DNA of 64,000 bases from an uncultured Clostridia bacterium (lineage in GTDB: Bacteria; Bacillota; Clostridia; Christensenellales; UBA3700), in contig CAOKSY010000008.1 of the NCBI GenBank assembly GCA_948471525.1, forward strand, positions 1 through 64,000. Direction: 5' to 3'. The notes beneath the pieces are model-generated. The model had not been told where the DNA came from and did no database searches. It was given only the letters and a program-made list of their open reading frames with translations. Each line of letters opens with the position of its first letter. Position 1 is the first letter of the stretch. A program made the translations under genes and the position numbers. This document shows positions 18,541 to 27,961 of this stretch, piece after piece.

Positions 18541-18574
18541 AAATCGGCAGACGTTTTCCCGTCTGCCGATTTTA
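18541..18574 (+). terminator. Rho-independent terminator of the 6S RNA candidate
   Basis: A 12-base stem, AATCGGCAGACG/CGTCTGCCGATT, with a short loop and T-rich tail. Confidence 0.85.
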
Positions 18575-18663
18575 TTTCCGAATTCGTTTTTTATTATAAT
18601 TTTAAGGATTTCTATCGCCGCAAAGGCCTTCCATGCTTATATCCGCAGAGACTGTCGGTTTCA

Positions 18664-19623
18664 TCACTTTACCGCGTCTTTATACTTTTTAGTAGGATCG
18701 ACGACGTGCTGAGAATCCCTATAATATTTCTTTCCGCAGTAATGATAATACGTCACGGTATCGTACGCCTGTCCGAGCACTTTCGCTACGCCGACGACTA
18801 TAAATATTCCAAAGCCGAGAGTGAACGCGCCCACCGCCACGGCAAGCAATATCTCCGCGAGATAGAAGACAAAGTAAACTCCGAGCATATCCCTGAAATA
18901 CTTTCCTGCGACCTTAAAGTTGGCGACGAGACTTTCTTTTACCGTCATATCCGACACTACGTACGCAGGCATCCATCCCGCAAAAAGCGATCTGCGTATC
19001 GCAAATAGCAATATTGCTACAAAATATCCGAAAGTAGTTCCTATAAAATTATTCCATGCTCCCACAAGAAGCCCCAATCCGAGGCTGAATCCGACGATAA
19101 GGATCAAACAGGCAATATTCAATCCCACGTGAGCAAGCGAAAACTTGATCGATTTACCCACGTTTGCGATAAAATTGGATGTAAATCCGTACTCTCCGTC
19201 AGACGACATAAACGTATGCAGCGTATCGGTCACCGTATAGATACACATATTGAAATACACGCTGAACATAACCAGTATCAAAATCACCGCTATGATACCG
19301 CCCCAGATCGCGCCGAGGTGATTTCTCGTGACTACGGCGACTTCTTTTATCGTAGACACCAGATTTTGGTATTCCGCAGTCATACCGCCCTGATTTATAC
19401 CGTCGTCGAGATCCACTCCGCCGAATATGGAAGTGAGATAATCCTTGACTGCTCTTCCGATCTCCAGATCTTTTATATCGCTCATATAGCCGCTCAGCGT
19501 AGGCGCAAGCACCGCATATCCTATTATGCCGAATACCAACAGCGCGATCAAAAGCGCGAGCACGATTTGATATACAAGCGAAAATTTAGATATCAGAATA
19601 CTGAAAGAATCTTTTGTAATCAT
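18664..19623 (-). CDS. Multi-pass membrane protein of unknown function
   Basis: A 319-aa integral membrane protein with about six hydrophobic segments: an N-terminal one (VLALLIALLVFGIIGYAVLA), then after a polar stretch of about 80 residues a tight group from IWGGIIAVILILVMFSVYF onward. The tail is basic and cytoplasmic-looking. No family recognised. Its start codon overlaps the stop of the next membrane protein gene by four bases (ATGA). The two are therefore translationally coupled and probably form one complex. Transport versus structural role cannot be told from sequence. Confidence 0.65.
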   Translation of the reverse strand: MITKDSFSILISKFSLVYQIVLALLIALLVFGIIGYAVLAPTLSGYMSDIKDLEIGRAVKDYLTSIFGGVDLDDGINQGGMTAEYQNLVSTIKEVAVVTRNHLGAIWGGIIAVILILVMFSVYFNMCIYTVTDTLHTFMSSDGEYGFTSNFIANVGKSIKFSLAHVGLNIACLILIVGFSLGLGLLVGAWNNFIGTTFGYFVAILLFAIRRSLFAGWMPAYVVSDMTVKESLVANFKVAGKYFRDMLGVYFVFYLAEILLAVAVGAFTLGFGIFIVVGVAKVLGQAYDTVTYYHYCGKKYYRDSQHVVDPTKKYKDAVK

Positions 19624-20441
19624 ACTTTTAAGTCCTCCCTTTCTAGTTCCTCGACGTCAAAATAAACGACGTAAGTCATTACGCTTAAATAAGATATAAA
19701 CACCCAGTAAAAAATACATGACAGCACCGCAAGCAAATACTTTGCATTTTTAAACGGAAAAATTATCACAAACATCGTCGGCAACATCAACAGCAGTATA
19801 ATCCAAAGAATACTGAAAAACAATTTGATGCTCTTTGCGCTCAACTCGTATACCGACTGCCCCAACGATTTAAAAAGTCCGTAACCTTTCATAGTCATAT
19901 TGGGAATTGCAAGCAGCGATATTGACACAAGATAAAGCTCCAACAGCAAGAATATTACCGCCAGCACTATACAGGCGGGCAACGCGTTGGCAAACATCTT
20001 TACCGCCGTATACATAAACGTAGACAGGAGCACCGCCACTATCTCGACCGACACGAATAAAAACAGCGCATATTTGAGCACGGGAATAAAATTATCGTTC
20101 AAATATGATACCACGCTTTTCAGTTTGCCGCCGCTCATTGCGCCGTAACGCATATTCTGTCTGTTATATCCCGAAACTATGCTCACGGTGACGATAGTCA
20201 ACAGCACAATAAATAAAATAATTACGAGTCTTCCGAATCCCGCATATCCGTTTATCTTTTTGAATATTCCGAGGAAAGAATTGTAAGTATGTTCTTTTCT
20301 GCCTATGCTCACTATTATATCGAGCAAACTCAACGGCTCTAGAAAAATGCCCAGCAAAACCGAAGGTATAAACAGAATACCCATACTTTTGAGAAAATTC
20401 TTTCCCATATATTTTAGTGTCGAATTAGAGTAAATGTTCAT
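19620..20441 (-). CDS. Multi-pass membrane protein, coupled to the following one
   Basis: A 273-aa membrane protein with about six hydrophobic segments and a large share of Ile, Leu and Val. ATG 20441 is used: it has a GGGAG site eight bases upstream and starts MNIYSNSTLKYMGKNFLKS, while the longer frame runs into the phosphatase gene. It follows the HAD phosphatase stop directly and overlaps the next membrane protein gene by four bases. Its architecture resembles the partner at 18664-19623, so they may be diverged paralogues forming a heteromer. No family recognised. Confidence 0.65.
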   Translation of the reverse strand: MNIYSNSTLKYMGKNFLKSMGILFIPSVLLGIFLEPLSLLDIIVSIGRKEHTYNSFLGIFKKINGYAGFGRLVIILFIVLLTIVTVSIVSGYNRQNMRYGAMSGGKLKSVVSYLNDNFIPVLKYALFLFVSVEIVAVLLSTFMYTAVKMFANALPACIVLAVIFLLLELYLVSISLLAIPNMTMKGYGLFKSLGQSVYELSAKSIKLFFSILWIILLLMLPTMFVIIFPFKNAKYLLAVLSCIFYWVFISYLSVMTYVVYFDVEELEREDLKV

Positions 20442-20442
20442 C

Positions 20443-21111
20443 TCATTTCTCCCGATGCGGTCGCTTCTCCGCATAATTGTCTTTGACGAATTTGATCACG
20501 TCGTAAGGAGTATCGGCTCTGAAAACGACGTTTTTATTGTTGATAGTTTGATAATCTCCGAATCCCCACATACAGAGTATGCAGTCGATCCCCAACTCTT
20601 CCGCGCCTTCGACGTCATAGACAGTATCTCCCACCATCACGCAGTCCTGCGGTTGGATAGAATACTTATCTAGCGCGTAGCGCAGCACTTGCGCCTTCGT
20701 CTCTCTGACGTTGTATACGAGTCCCGACAGTATCTCTATGCTGTCGCGCACGCCGAACCATTCCAAAAGATGATCTGCCTCTTCGTGTTTTTTGCACGTC
20801 GCTACTCCCGTCGTCACTCCGCTCATAGCGTTGCACTCGGCAAGCATTTCCTTTACTCCGTCATATAGTTTGCTCTTATAGATGGCCTTTTCACCGACGT
20901 AGAGTTCGCGGAAATAACCGACCGCTTCATACGCTCTGTCCTTTCCTATATATTTCTCAAAAGTCTCCGAAAGCGGCGGACCTATAAACTTTGAATACAA
21001 GGTCTCGTCCACGTCTACGCCGAACTTGTCAAAGGTTCTTTTCAGTATATCGCACACGCCGTCGTAAGTATTGCTTATCGTGCCGTCAAAATCGAAAAAT
21101 ACGTATTTCAT
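20443..21111 (-). CDS. HAD-family phosphatase, phosphoglycolate phosphatase-like
   Basis: A 222-aa haloacid dehalogenase hydrolase. Motif I is FFDFDGTISNT near the start, motif II the Thr of VTTGVATCKK, motif III the Lys region around ETKAQVL, and motif IV is MVGDTVYDVEGA. An alpha-helical cap lies after motif I, the subclass I arrangement of Gph/PpaX-like enzymes. The substrate (phosphoglycolate, pyrophosphate or a nucleotide) cannot be assigned. ATG 21111 matches the family start; the frame also opens at 21135 inside valS. It is packed between valS and two membrane protein genes on the same strand. Confidence 0.85.
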   Translation of the reverse strand: MKYVFFDFDGTISNTYDGVCDILKRTFDKFGVDVDETLYSKFIGPPLSETFEKYIGKDRAYEAVGYFRELYVGEKAIYKSKLYDGVKEMLAECNAMSGVTTGVATCKKHEEADHLLEWFGVRDSIEILSGLVYNVRETKAQVLRYALDKYSIQPQDCVMVGDTVYDVEGAEELGIDCILCMWGFGDYQTINNKNVVFRADTPYDVIKFVKDNYAEKRPHREK

Positions 21112-21128
21112 ATAAGTTACACAACTCT

Positions 21129-23756
21129 TCAGCAACCTGCGAGCGCGTCTATCTCGGTCTTGAGTTTATTTGCTTTCTCGCGATAGTTTATGAGTTTTTC
21201 CTTCTCTTTGTCAATGAGCGCCTTGGGCGCTTTCGCCACAAATCCCGCGTTGGCAAGCATCTTTTCGCTTCTCAGTATCTCGCTCATCGCGACGTCGTAT
21301 TCTCCCTTGAGCCTTGCTATCTCTTTGTCCGCGTCGACGAGATCTCCGAGCGGAACGGCTATCTCTCCGAAATCTCCGAACAGCGAAACGAGTTTTTCTT
21401 CGATACCGTTTTTATTGTCGACAAATTCTATGTTTTCGACACTCGCAAGTTTGAGAATATAGCTTACGTCCTTGGCGTTTACGCTGCTTGCGACAAAATA
21501 TGCCTTTATCTTCTTGGACGGAGCCACGCCCTTTTCCGCTTTCATATTGCGGATAGCCTTTACTGCGTCCATAACCTTTTCAAATTCCGCGCTCTCTTTC
21601 GTATAGTTGTATTTTTTATTGACCGTCGGCCAGTTGGATATGACTATACTGTTCTTCGCCGTAGGCAGATTTTTATAAATCTCTTCAGTGATGAACGGAA
21701 CAAACGGATGCATAAGTTTGAGGATATTTTCGAGTACGTATACCAACACCGTCAAAGTATTGGTCTTCTTGTCCTCCGAATCGCCGTAAAGCGAAACTTT
21801 TGCAAGCTCTATGTACCAGTCGCAGAATTCCGTCCAAACAAAATCGTATAACTTAGCCGCGGCGTTGCCGAGTTCGTATTTTTCAAGATTTGCCGTAATG
21901 TCTTTTATCGCGCGGTTGAGTCTCGACAGTATCCATTTGTCCGCGTTGGTAAGCCTGAACGATCCCATCTCCTTTACTCTCACGCCTTTGAGATTGAGGA
22001 GTACGAATCTGGACGCGTTCCACAGTTTGTTCATAAAGTTTCTTGAGAATTCCGTCTTTTGATCTGTATATCTCGTATCGTTTCCGGGAGCAAGTCCCTG
22101 CACGAGAGAAAATCTAAGACTGTCCGCTCCGTAGTTGTCTATGATCTCCAGCGGATCTATTCCGTTGCCGAGCGACTTGCTCATCTTCCTGCCTTGAGAA
22201 TCTCTTACTATTCCGTGTATAAGAACTTCGGGGAAAGGTATTTCTCCCATATGCTCGAGACCCGAGAAAATCATTCTCGCCACCCAGAAGAAGATGATGT
22301 CGTAAGCCGTGACAAGCAGAGAATTGGGATAGAAATATTTCAGATCGTCCGTCTTATCGGGATAGCCCAAAGTCGAGAACGGCCAAAGTGCGCTGGAAAA
22401 CCAAGTATCCAATACGTCTTCGTCCTGTTTTATATGTCTGCCGCCGCACTTGGGACATATCTCCACGTTTGTCTTGGACACCGTCGTCTCTCCGCAATCT
22501 CCGCAATAGTACGCAGGTATTCTGTGTCCCCACCAGAGCTGACGGGAAATACACCAGTCCTTTATGTTCTCCATCCAGTTGAAATACACCTTGGAAAATC
22601 TGGACGGAATGAATTCCACTTTCTTCTTTTTGACCACGTCTATAGCCGGCTTCGCCAACGGCTCCATCTTGACAAACCACTGCTTGCTCACGATAGGCTC
22701 GACCGTCGAGTGACAGCGATAACATTCTCCGACGTTGTGCTTATAATCCTCGATCTCGACCATATATCCCTGCGCCTGCAAATCCTCGCATATGCGCCTT
22801 CTCGCTTCTACTCTGTCAAGTCCCTTATATGCTCCCGCGTTTTCGTTCATCGAGCCGTCGTCGTTCATTATTCTGATGACTTCCAGATTATGTCTCAGTC
22901 CCACTTCAAAGTCGTTGGGATCGTGCGCAGGCGTGATCTTGACCGCGCCGCTTCCGAAATCCTTTTCTACGTATTCGTCTGCAACCACGGGAATAAGTTT
23001 GTTCATAAGAGGAAGGACAAGCGTCTTTCCTACCATATCCGTATATCTCACGTCGTCGGGATTCACCGCTACGGCGGTATCTCCCAGCATAGTTTCGGGA
23101 CGCGTCGTAGCCACGACTATCTCTCCGCTGCCGTCGGCAAGCGGATATCTGATATGCCACAGATGACTGTCCTGTTCTTTATATTCCACTTCGGCGTCGC
23201 TTAGCGCCGTCTTACAGCACGGACACCAGTTGATTATTCTGTCGCCCTTATATATCAGCCCTTTCTCATAGAGGTTGACAAATACTTCGTTTACGGCCCT
23301 AGAACACTTTTCGTCCATTGTAAAAGTCTCTCTCGACCAATCGCAAGACGCGCCGAGTTTTTTGAGCTGTTCTACAATTCTTCCGCCGTACTTTTCTTTC
23401 CAAGCCCACGCTCTTTCCAAAAAGCCGTCTCTACCTACGTCTTTCTTCGTCAATCCCTCTTCGTTTTTCATCTTCTCGACGATCTTGACTTCCGTAGCTA
23501 TAGACGCATGGTCGGTGCCGGGAAGCCACAGCGTGCTGAATCCCTGCATTCTTTTAAATCTCACTATCACGTCCTGAATAGTATCGTTGAGCGCGTGCCC
23601 GATATGAAGCTGTCCGGTGATATTGGGCGGCGGTATAACTATCGTAAACGGATCTTTCTTACCGTCCGTCTCAGCCTTAAAATAACCCTTTTCCATCCAT
23701 TCTTCGTACAATTTATTCTCAAACGATTTCGGATCGTACGTCTTTGCCATTTCCAT
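21129..23756 (-). CDS. valS: Valyl-tRNA synthetase
   Basis: An 875-aa class I synthetase that charges tRNA-Val. The HIGH box is seen as [14 protein letters not shown] near residue 44-52 and the KMSKS box as [16 protein letters not shown] near 520. Between them lies the CP1 editing domain ([16 protein letters not shown]). An anticodon-binding domain and a C-terminal coiled coil ([21 protein letters not shown]...) typical of ValRS complete it. An AGAGGA site precedes ATG 23756. Length is normal. It overlaps or abuts the HAD phosphatase gene downstream. No T-box leader is visible in the 64 bases upstream. Confidence 0.97.
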   Translation of the reverse strand: MEMAKTYDPKSFENKLYEEWMEKGYFKAETDGKKDPFTIVIPPPNITGQLHIGHALNDTIQDVIVRFKRMQGFSTLWLPGTDHASIATEVKIVEKMKNEEGLTKKDVGRDGFLERAWAWKEKYGGRIVEQLKKLGASCDWSRETFTMDEKCSRAVNEVFVNLYEKGLIYKGDRIINWCPCCKTALSDAEVEYKEQDSHLWHIRYPLADGSGEIVVATTRPETMLGDTAVAVNPDDVRYTDMVGKTLVLPLMNKLIPVVADEYVEKDFGSGAVKITPAHDPNDFEVGLRHNLEVIRIMNDDGSMNENAGAYKGLDRVEARRRICEDLQAQGYMVEIEDYKHNVGECYRCHSTVEPIVSKQWFVKMEPLAKPAIDVVKKKKVEFIPSRFSKVYFNWMENIKDWCISRQLWWGHRIPAYYCGDCGETTVSKTNVEICPKCGGRHIKQDEDVLDTWFSSALWPFSTLGYPDKTDDLKYFYPNSLLVTAYDIIFFWVARMIFSGLEHMGEIPFPEVLIHGIVRDSQGRKMSKSLGNGIDPLEIIDNYGADSLRFSLVQGLAPGNDTRYTDQKTEFSRNFMNKLWNASRFVLLNLKGVRVKEMGSFRLTNADKWILSRLNRAIKDITANLEKYELGNAAAKLYDFVWTEFCDWYIELAKVSLYGDSEDKKTNTLTVLVYVLENILKLMHPFVPFITEEIYKNLPTAKNSIVISNWPTVNKKYNYTKESAEFEKVMDAVKAIRNMKAEKGVAPSKKIKAYFVASSVNAKDVSYILKLASVENIEFVDNKNGIEEKLVSLFGDFGEIAVPLGDLVDADKEIARLKGEYDVAMSEILRSEKMLANAGFVAKAPKALIDKEKEKLINYREKANKLKTEIDALAGC

Positions 23757-23820
23757 ATATCTATCCTCTTTCTTAATATATCCCTACTGTTGATTTAAAA
23801 ATTTTGTTTTTCCCGACTTC

Positions 23821-24090
23821 TCAGTTTGCCCAGTTTATGCACATTATCGCGACCAGCATGCCGGCAAGCGCAACGCCCACCGATAAAAACTGAAACGTCA
23901 CCTGCAACATCAGCGTATTGGGCTCGTCTCCCTTTGCCGCGCGTTTTTTCCCTATCGCATCGGCGATCTTCTTACTGCAGAAATTCAAGACAAGTCCTAT
24001 GATCATAATGACTATACCCGCTATCACCGCCGGATGCAGAAGCCTTTTCCAATGAAAGGTAAACGCCGCCAAGTAATACAGAACGCTCAC
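23821..24090 (-). CDS. Small two-TM membrane protein
   Basis: An 89-aa protein starting at GTG 24090 with an AGGAGAGGT site inside the end of pgsA. Two membrane segments (AVIAGIVIMIIGLVLNF and FLSVGVALAGMLVAIMC) are joined by a basic, Lys/Arg-rich loop. No family recognised. It starts five bases after the pgsA stop, which suggests cotranscription and perhaps a link to membrane lipid synthesis, though that is only positional. Confidence 0.65.
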   Translation of the reverse strand: MSVLYYLAAFTFHWKRLLHPAVIAGIVIMIIGLVLNFCSKKIADAIGKKRAAKGDEPNTLMLQVTFQFLSVGVALAGMLVAIMCINWAN

Positions 24091-24095
24091 GCCTA

Positions 24096-24806
24096 TTACC
24101 TCTCCTGAGTATCTTCGACTTGCTCCGACTCGCTTTGATCGCCGTCTCGGATTATTCTCTCGCCGATTTCTTCGACATTAGGCAGCGGTCTGCCGTATCT
24201 GTCCAAAGTATCGAGTATTCCGCTCTCTTTGAGCGCTTTGAGCTGCTTTGCGTATATAGCCGTATATACGGCAGCCGCCGCGACAGCCAGCACGCTGGCT
24301 ATGACGAGTATAGCAAAATCTATCCATTTGACAATATCGTTCTTGAAAGTAAAGAAGGACAGCAGTATGCCTATAAAATATATCGTAGCTCCCGCCTTGC
24401 CTATCTTGATCGACTTCTGCTCCACCTGTCTCTTGCTCGCCCTCATCCAATACTTGGACGTAACTCCCATATAGACTTCTTTTACAATGATAACGATAGC
24501 GAAAGCCCAATGTATATTGGCGCTGATACAAAGCATGAGCACCGCCACGCATTGCAACAGCTTATCCGCTATCGGATCAAGCACCTTGCCTATATCGGAG
24601 ATCTGATTAAAATTTCTCGCTATATATCCGTCGCAAATATCGGTTATTTCCGCAAATAGGAACACTCCGAAACTCGCCCACATATAAACGTCGGTCTTGT
24701 GTACGCAAAACTCCGCCATAAGCCATACGAATACGGGGACGCATATCAGTCTAATATAAGTCAGTATGTTCGGAATAGTGAACAATTCCTCCTTTTTAAA
24801 TTCCAT
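24096..24806 (-). CDS. pgsA: CDP-diacylglycerol-glycerol-3-phosphate 3-phosphatidyltransferase
   Basis: A 236-aa membrane enzyme of the CDP-alcohol phosphatidyltransferase family. The signature D-x2-D-G-x2-A-R-x8-G-x3-D-x3-D is present as DICDGYIARNFNQISDIG followed by KVLDPIADK. It transfers phosphatidyl from CDP-diacylglycerol to glycerol 3-phosphate, the committed step to phosphatidylglycerol. About five to six membrane segments are visible. The C-terminal tail after residue 200 is longer and more acidic than in most PgsA proteins, so another alcohol acceptor cannot be excluded. A GAGAGG site precedes the ATG. It is followed by a small membrane protein gene. Confidence 0.88.
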   Translation of the reverse strand: MEFKKEELFTIPNILTYIRLICVPVFVWLMAEFCVHKTDVYMWASFGVFLFAEITDICDGYIARNFNQISDIGKVLDPIADKLLQCVAVLMLCISANIHWAFAIVIIVKEVYMGVTSKYWMRASKRQVEQKSIKIGKAGATIYFIGILLSFFTFKNDIVKWIDFAILVIASVLAVAAAAVYTAIYAKQLKALKESGILDTLDRYGRPLPNVEEIGERIIRDGDQSESEQVEDTQER

Positions 24807-24964
24807 AACAACCTCTCAAAAAATTATTTTGCAATTTATTATACCACACCTAATATATAATTGCAATAAATTTACCTATATAAAGCCCCGGCCGCCGATT
24901 ATATCCGCGCTGTCCTTGATATTGACCTTATCCTAGCCCGAATATTGAAAAACAGCTCCTTTAT

Positions 24965-26788
24965 TTAACCGTTTCCCTTAAAAAATCTTAAAAGCTTTCT
25001 CAAAAAACTTTCTTTTTTTTCCGCTTGCGGGCTGATCGGACGCCGACGGCATCCGTACTCTATCGCGTCGTCCCTCACTCCCATATATTTAGACCAGCCT
25101 TGAGGTCTCGACTTCGCCTGGCATCTAAGCCTTACTCCGTAGCAATTATAGAACGCGCCCTCGCCTATCTCCGTAACGCTGTCGGGGATATATATTTCCT
25201 TAAGCCCGTAGCAGTCGGAAAAAGCGCCGTCTCCTATCCTGACGGTACCCGACGGCAGTTCGATAGCGTTCAATTGCATTCTGCCGCAGAATGCGCGATC
25301 CCCTATCTCGACGACGCCTTCCGGTATGATACTCTGCTGACATCCCACCCGCAAAATTTCTGTATACTTTTCTATAATGCAATTCCCGCTGCTGTAGAAT
25401 TTGGAGTTTTCCGGATCTACCGTTATGCTCTCCAAACTATTGCATCCGTTGAACGCGTCGCCGCTTATCTCCCTGACTGCGGAGGGGATATAAATACTAG
25501 TCAAGTTATTGCAATGTACAAACGCCATTTTTTCTATCTTCCTGAGAGAATACGGCAGTGTGACAGATATCAATCCTTTACATAATCCAAACGCGCTTTC
25601 TCCTATTGTCTCGACGCAATCGGGGACTGCGAAGCGCACAAGTTTATCGCATCCGAAAAATGTATCTTTCTCTATCTTCTCTATCTTGATATCCGTATTG
25701 ATTTCGCTGAGATTTTTACAGCCCGTAAAAGCTCTGGCTCCCAGCTTTCGCAACGACGACGGCAGCGCCACTCTTTTAAGATTCTCGCACTGCGAAAATA
25801 TATTATCGCCGATCACCTCTATGCCTTCGGCAATATCCGCCTCTTCCAATCTTTTTTCGCAAAAAAACATACTGCCGTATAACTCCGTTATCCTGTAGAC
25901 ACGACTGTCTCCGTCATCTAATTGCGAAGGTATGGTCAAATGTTTCGGCACCTTGACGTCAGCGGAAAATTTGACTATCGCGGCAGTATAGTCGTGTCCT
26001 AAAAAATAAGTGAAGGGATCTATAATCGTAAACCCCTTGACGTCTTTGCCGTCCATAAAAGTTTTCTCCGTGTCATTTGGCGTCCACTCCGTCTCATAGG
26101 ACGCGTCCGGCGCGGACGATTTGACCTTCCACAACACTCTGTCGGTATGACTTTCTATCAGCATTTCAGACATACTTTCGCCGTCGCTGTGGTAGTACGC
26201 ATTTTCCGGATCCACGACGATCCCTCTCAGCGCGTCGCAATTATCAAAAGCGCGGTCTCCTATTTCGGTTACAGACGATGAAATATATAACGTATTCGAT
26301 ACGCCGCAACCTTTGAAAGCGTCGGAACCTATGCTGACCAACGATTCGGGAAGTATGATATCGCGCAGAGCCTTACATCCGTAAAACGCGCTGTCGCCTA
26401 TCTTTGTCACCGAATCGGGAATAACGATAGAGCTAAGACTATTGCTCTCATAAAAAGCGGCGTGCTTTATCTCTTTCAAACTTTTAGGCAGTTTGACTGT
26501 CTCCAGACTGTCGCTAGACATCGCCCAGTCCTCGATCTCTTCTATTCCCTCGGAAATTTCGACGATCTTCAAATTATTGCAAGAAGAAAAGGCGCTTTCG
26601 CCCACCTTTTTTACCCTGCATACTCTGCCCAGTTCGTCTCGCACTTCACATTCGATTTTGACGTAGCTTTCTATGTCGTGCTCGTAATGTCTGCTCACCG
26701 TGGCAGTCCCGTCGCCGTTTATCAGATATATAACTCCGTTGTACTTTATCCGATATTTGTCATATCCTCGGTTAATTTCTTTTGCCAT
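24965..26788 (-). CDS. BspA-type leucine-rich repeat protein
   Basis: A 607-aa protein built from about 15 to 20 repeats of the LRR_5/BspA type (units such as AFxGCxxLxxIxLPxSLxxIGxxA), interrupted around residues 205-290 by a non-repeat segment. It has no signal peptide or membrane anchor, unlike many surface BspA proteins, so it may act inside the cell or leave by another route. The family is common in gut bacteria and usually mediates protein binding. ATG 26788 follows a GGAGGAG site and a good promoter (26833-26861). The C-terminal tail is basic. Confidence 0.85.
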   Translation of the reverse strand: MAKEINRGYDKYRIKYNGVIYLINGDGTATVSRHYEHDIESYVKIECEVRDELGRVCRVKKVGESAFSSCNNLKIVEISEGIEEIEDWAMSSDSLETVKLPKSLKEIKHAAFYESNSLSSIVIPDSVTKIGDSAFYGCKALRDIILPESLVSIGSDAFKGCGVSNTLYISSSVTEIGDRAFDNCDALRGIVVDPENAYYHSDGESMSEMLIESHTDRVLWKVKSSAPDASYETEWTPNDTEKTFMDGKDVKGFTIIDPFTYFLGHDYTAAIVKFSADVKVPKHLTIPSQLDDGDSRVYRITELYGSMFFCEKRLEEADIAEGIEVIGDNIFSQCENLKRVALPSSLRKLGARAFTGCKNLSEINTDIKIEKIEKDTFFGCDKLVRFAVPDCVETIGESAFGLCKGLISVTLPYSLRKIEKMAFVHCNNLTSIYIPSAVREISGDAFNGCNSLESITVDPENSKFYSSGNCIIEKYTEILRVGCQQSIIPEGVVEIGDRAFCGRMQLNAIELPSGTVRIGDGAFSDCYGLKEIYIPDSVTEIGEGAFYNCYGVRLRCQAKSRPQGWSKYMGVRDDAIEYGCRRRPISPQAEKKESFLRKLLRFFKGNG

Positions 26789-26832
26789 AGACTTTTCTCC
26801 TCCGCCTATCCGCCTTGTTTATATTCAGTTAT

Positions 26833-26861
26833 ATTATATCTTACGCGTAATAAACCGTCAA
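26833..26861 (-). promoter_or_regulatory. Promoter of the LRR gene with palindrome in the spacer
   Basis: On the minus strand, TTGACG (26861-26856) and TATAAT (26838-26833) have a 17-base spacer. The spacer contains the perfect palindrome TTACGCGTAA (26841-26850), a possible operator. Confidence 0.6.
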
Positions 26862-26942
26862 GTATCGGATATCCTGCAAATTTGCTTTAACTCTCCAACC
26901 GTCTCTCACATATACTGTATTGACCAAAATCAGGAGGTAAAA

Positions 26943-27944
26943 ATGAAAAAATTAACAACGGTCGTGTTGACCGTCGCAATTATTGCGGTTGCCTGCGCAG
27001 GATTGATGTGCGGCTGTCAACCCAAAGACGAGAACACGATCAAACTTATTGAAGTAACCCATTCCGTATTCTACGCTCCTCTTTACGTGGCGATTGACGG
27101 CGGATATTTCGAGGAAGAAGGACTTAAAATAGATCTTTCCAACGGCGGAGGCGCCGACAAATGCATGACTTCGATCATAGCCGGTCAAGCAGACATAGGA
27201 CTTATGGGACCCGAAGCCGCTATATACATCTACAACGAAGGCAGGAGCGATTATCCCGTAATATTCGCTCAGCTGACGAAAAAGGACGGCTCTTTCCTTA
27301 TGGCGAGAAATCCTGACGACAACTTCTCTTGGAGCAGCATCGCCGGCAAGGAAGTTATCGGCGGAAGAAAGGGCGGCGTGCCCGCAATGGCGCTCGAATA
27401 CGGCATCAAGAAAGCCGGACTTAAAGACGGCGTCGATTACACGCTCAACTTCGACGTACAGTTCGATCTGATAGGCGCGGCGTTTGAAAGCGGAACCGGC
27501 GACTTCTGTACGATGTTCGAGCCTGCCGCTTCCAATATGCAAAAAGCCGGTATGGGCTACATCGTAGCCGCGGTCGGCGAACAGTCGGGCAATATGCCTT
27601 TCACCGCGTTTATGGCTACCAAGAGCTACGTCAACGACAATTCGGAGAAAGTGGAGAAATTCACGAGAGCGCTCGTCAAAGCCATGGATTACGTCAACGC
27701 CCATTCTGCCAAAGAGATAGCGGAGATACTTGCTCCGTCGTTTGCAGGCACAGACGTAGCGACGTTGACGACAGCCATACAATCATACAAAGACATCGAC
27801 GCGTACTGCTCTACTCCCATAATGGAGAAAGCCGATTTCGAGCTTTTGCAGGACGTAATAATCGATGCGGGCGTAATGACCAAGCGCGCGGATTTTTCAA
27901 AATTATTCGATCCGTCGATAGCTCAAGCTGTACTCAAGAAATAA
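26943..27944 (+). CDS. ABC transporter substrate-binding lipoprotein (SsuA/ThiY/NMT1-like)
   Basis: A 333-aa lipoprotein. Signal peptide MKKLTTVVLTVAIIAVACAGLMCGC has a Cys acceptor near residue 25. The mature part matches the NMT1/THI5-like, SsuA-type binding fold: VTHSVFYAPLYVAIDGGYFEEEGL and a later GQADIGLMGPEA. These proteins bind sulfonates, taurine, nitrate or pyrimidine thiamine precursors and deliver them to an ABC importer. ATG 26943 is fixed by an AGGAGGT site; the longer upstream frame is not real. First gene of a three-gene importer operon. No TPP riboswitch is visible upstream, so the substrate is open. Confidence 0.9.
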   Translation: MKKLTTVVLTVAIIAVACAGLMCGCQPKDENTIKLIEVTHSVFYAPLYVAIDGGYFEEEGLKIDLSNGGGADKCMTSIIAGQADIGLMGPEAAIYIYNEGRSDYPVIFAQLTKKDGSFLMARNPDDNFSWSSIAGKEVIGGRKGGVPAMALEYGIKKAGLKDGVDYTLNFDVQFDLIGAAFESGTGDFCTMFEPAASNMQKAGMGYIVAAVGEQSGNMPFTAFMATKSYVNDNSEKVEKFTRALVKAMDYVNAHSAKEIAEILAPSFAGTDVATLTTAIQSYKDIDAYCSTPIMEKADFELLQDVIIDAGVMTKRADFSKLFDPSIAQAVLKK

Positions 27945-27961
27945 ATTTCACGAGGTAAAAA

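Noticed and set aside
23757..23820. T-box leader ahead of valS or asnS
   Set aside because: No T-box word (TGGNACCGCG) or suitable hairpin was seen in either upstream region, and the valS gap is only 64 bases.
26789..26942. TPP riboswitch ahead of the ThiY/SsuA-like importer
   Set aside because: The 150-base leader lacks the conserved TPP words (CTGAGA and the ACCTGA-type segment), so the importer substrate was left open.
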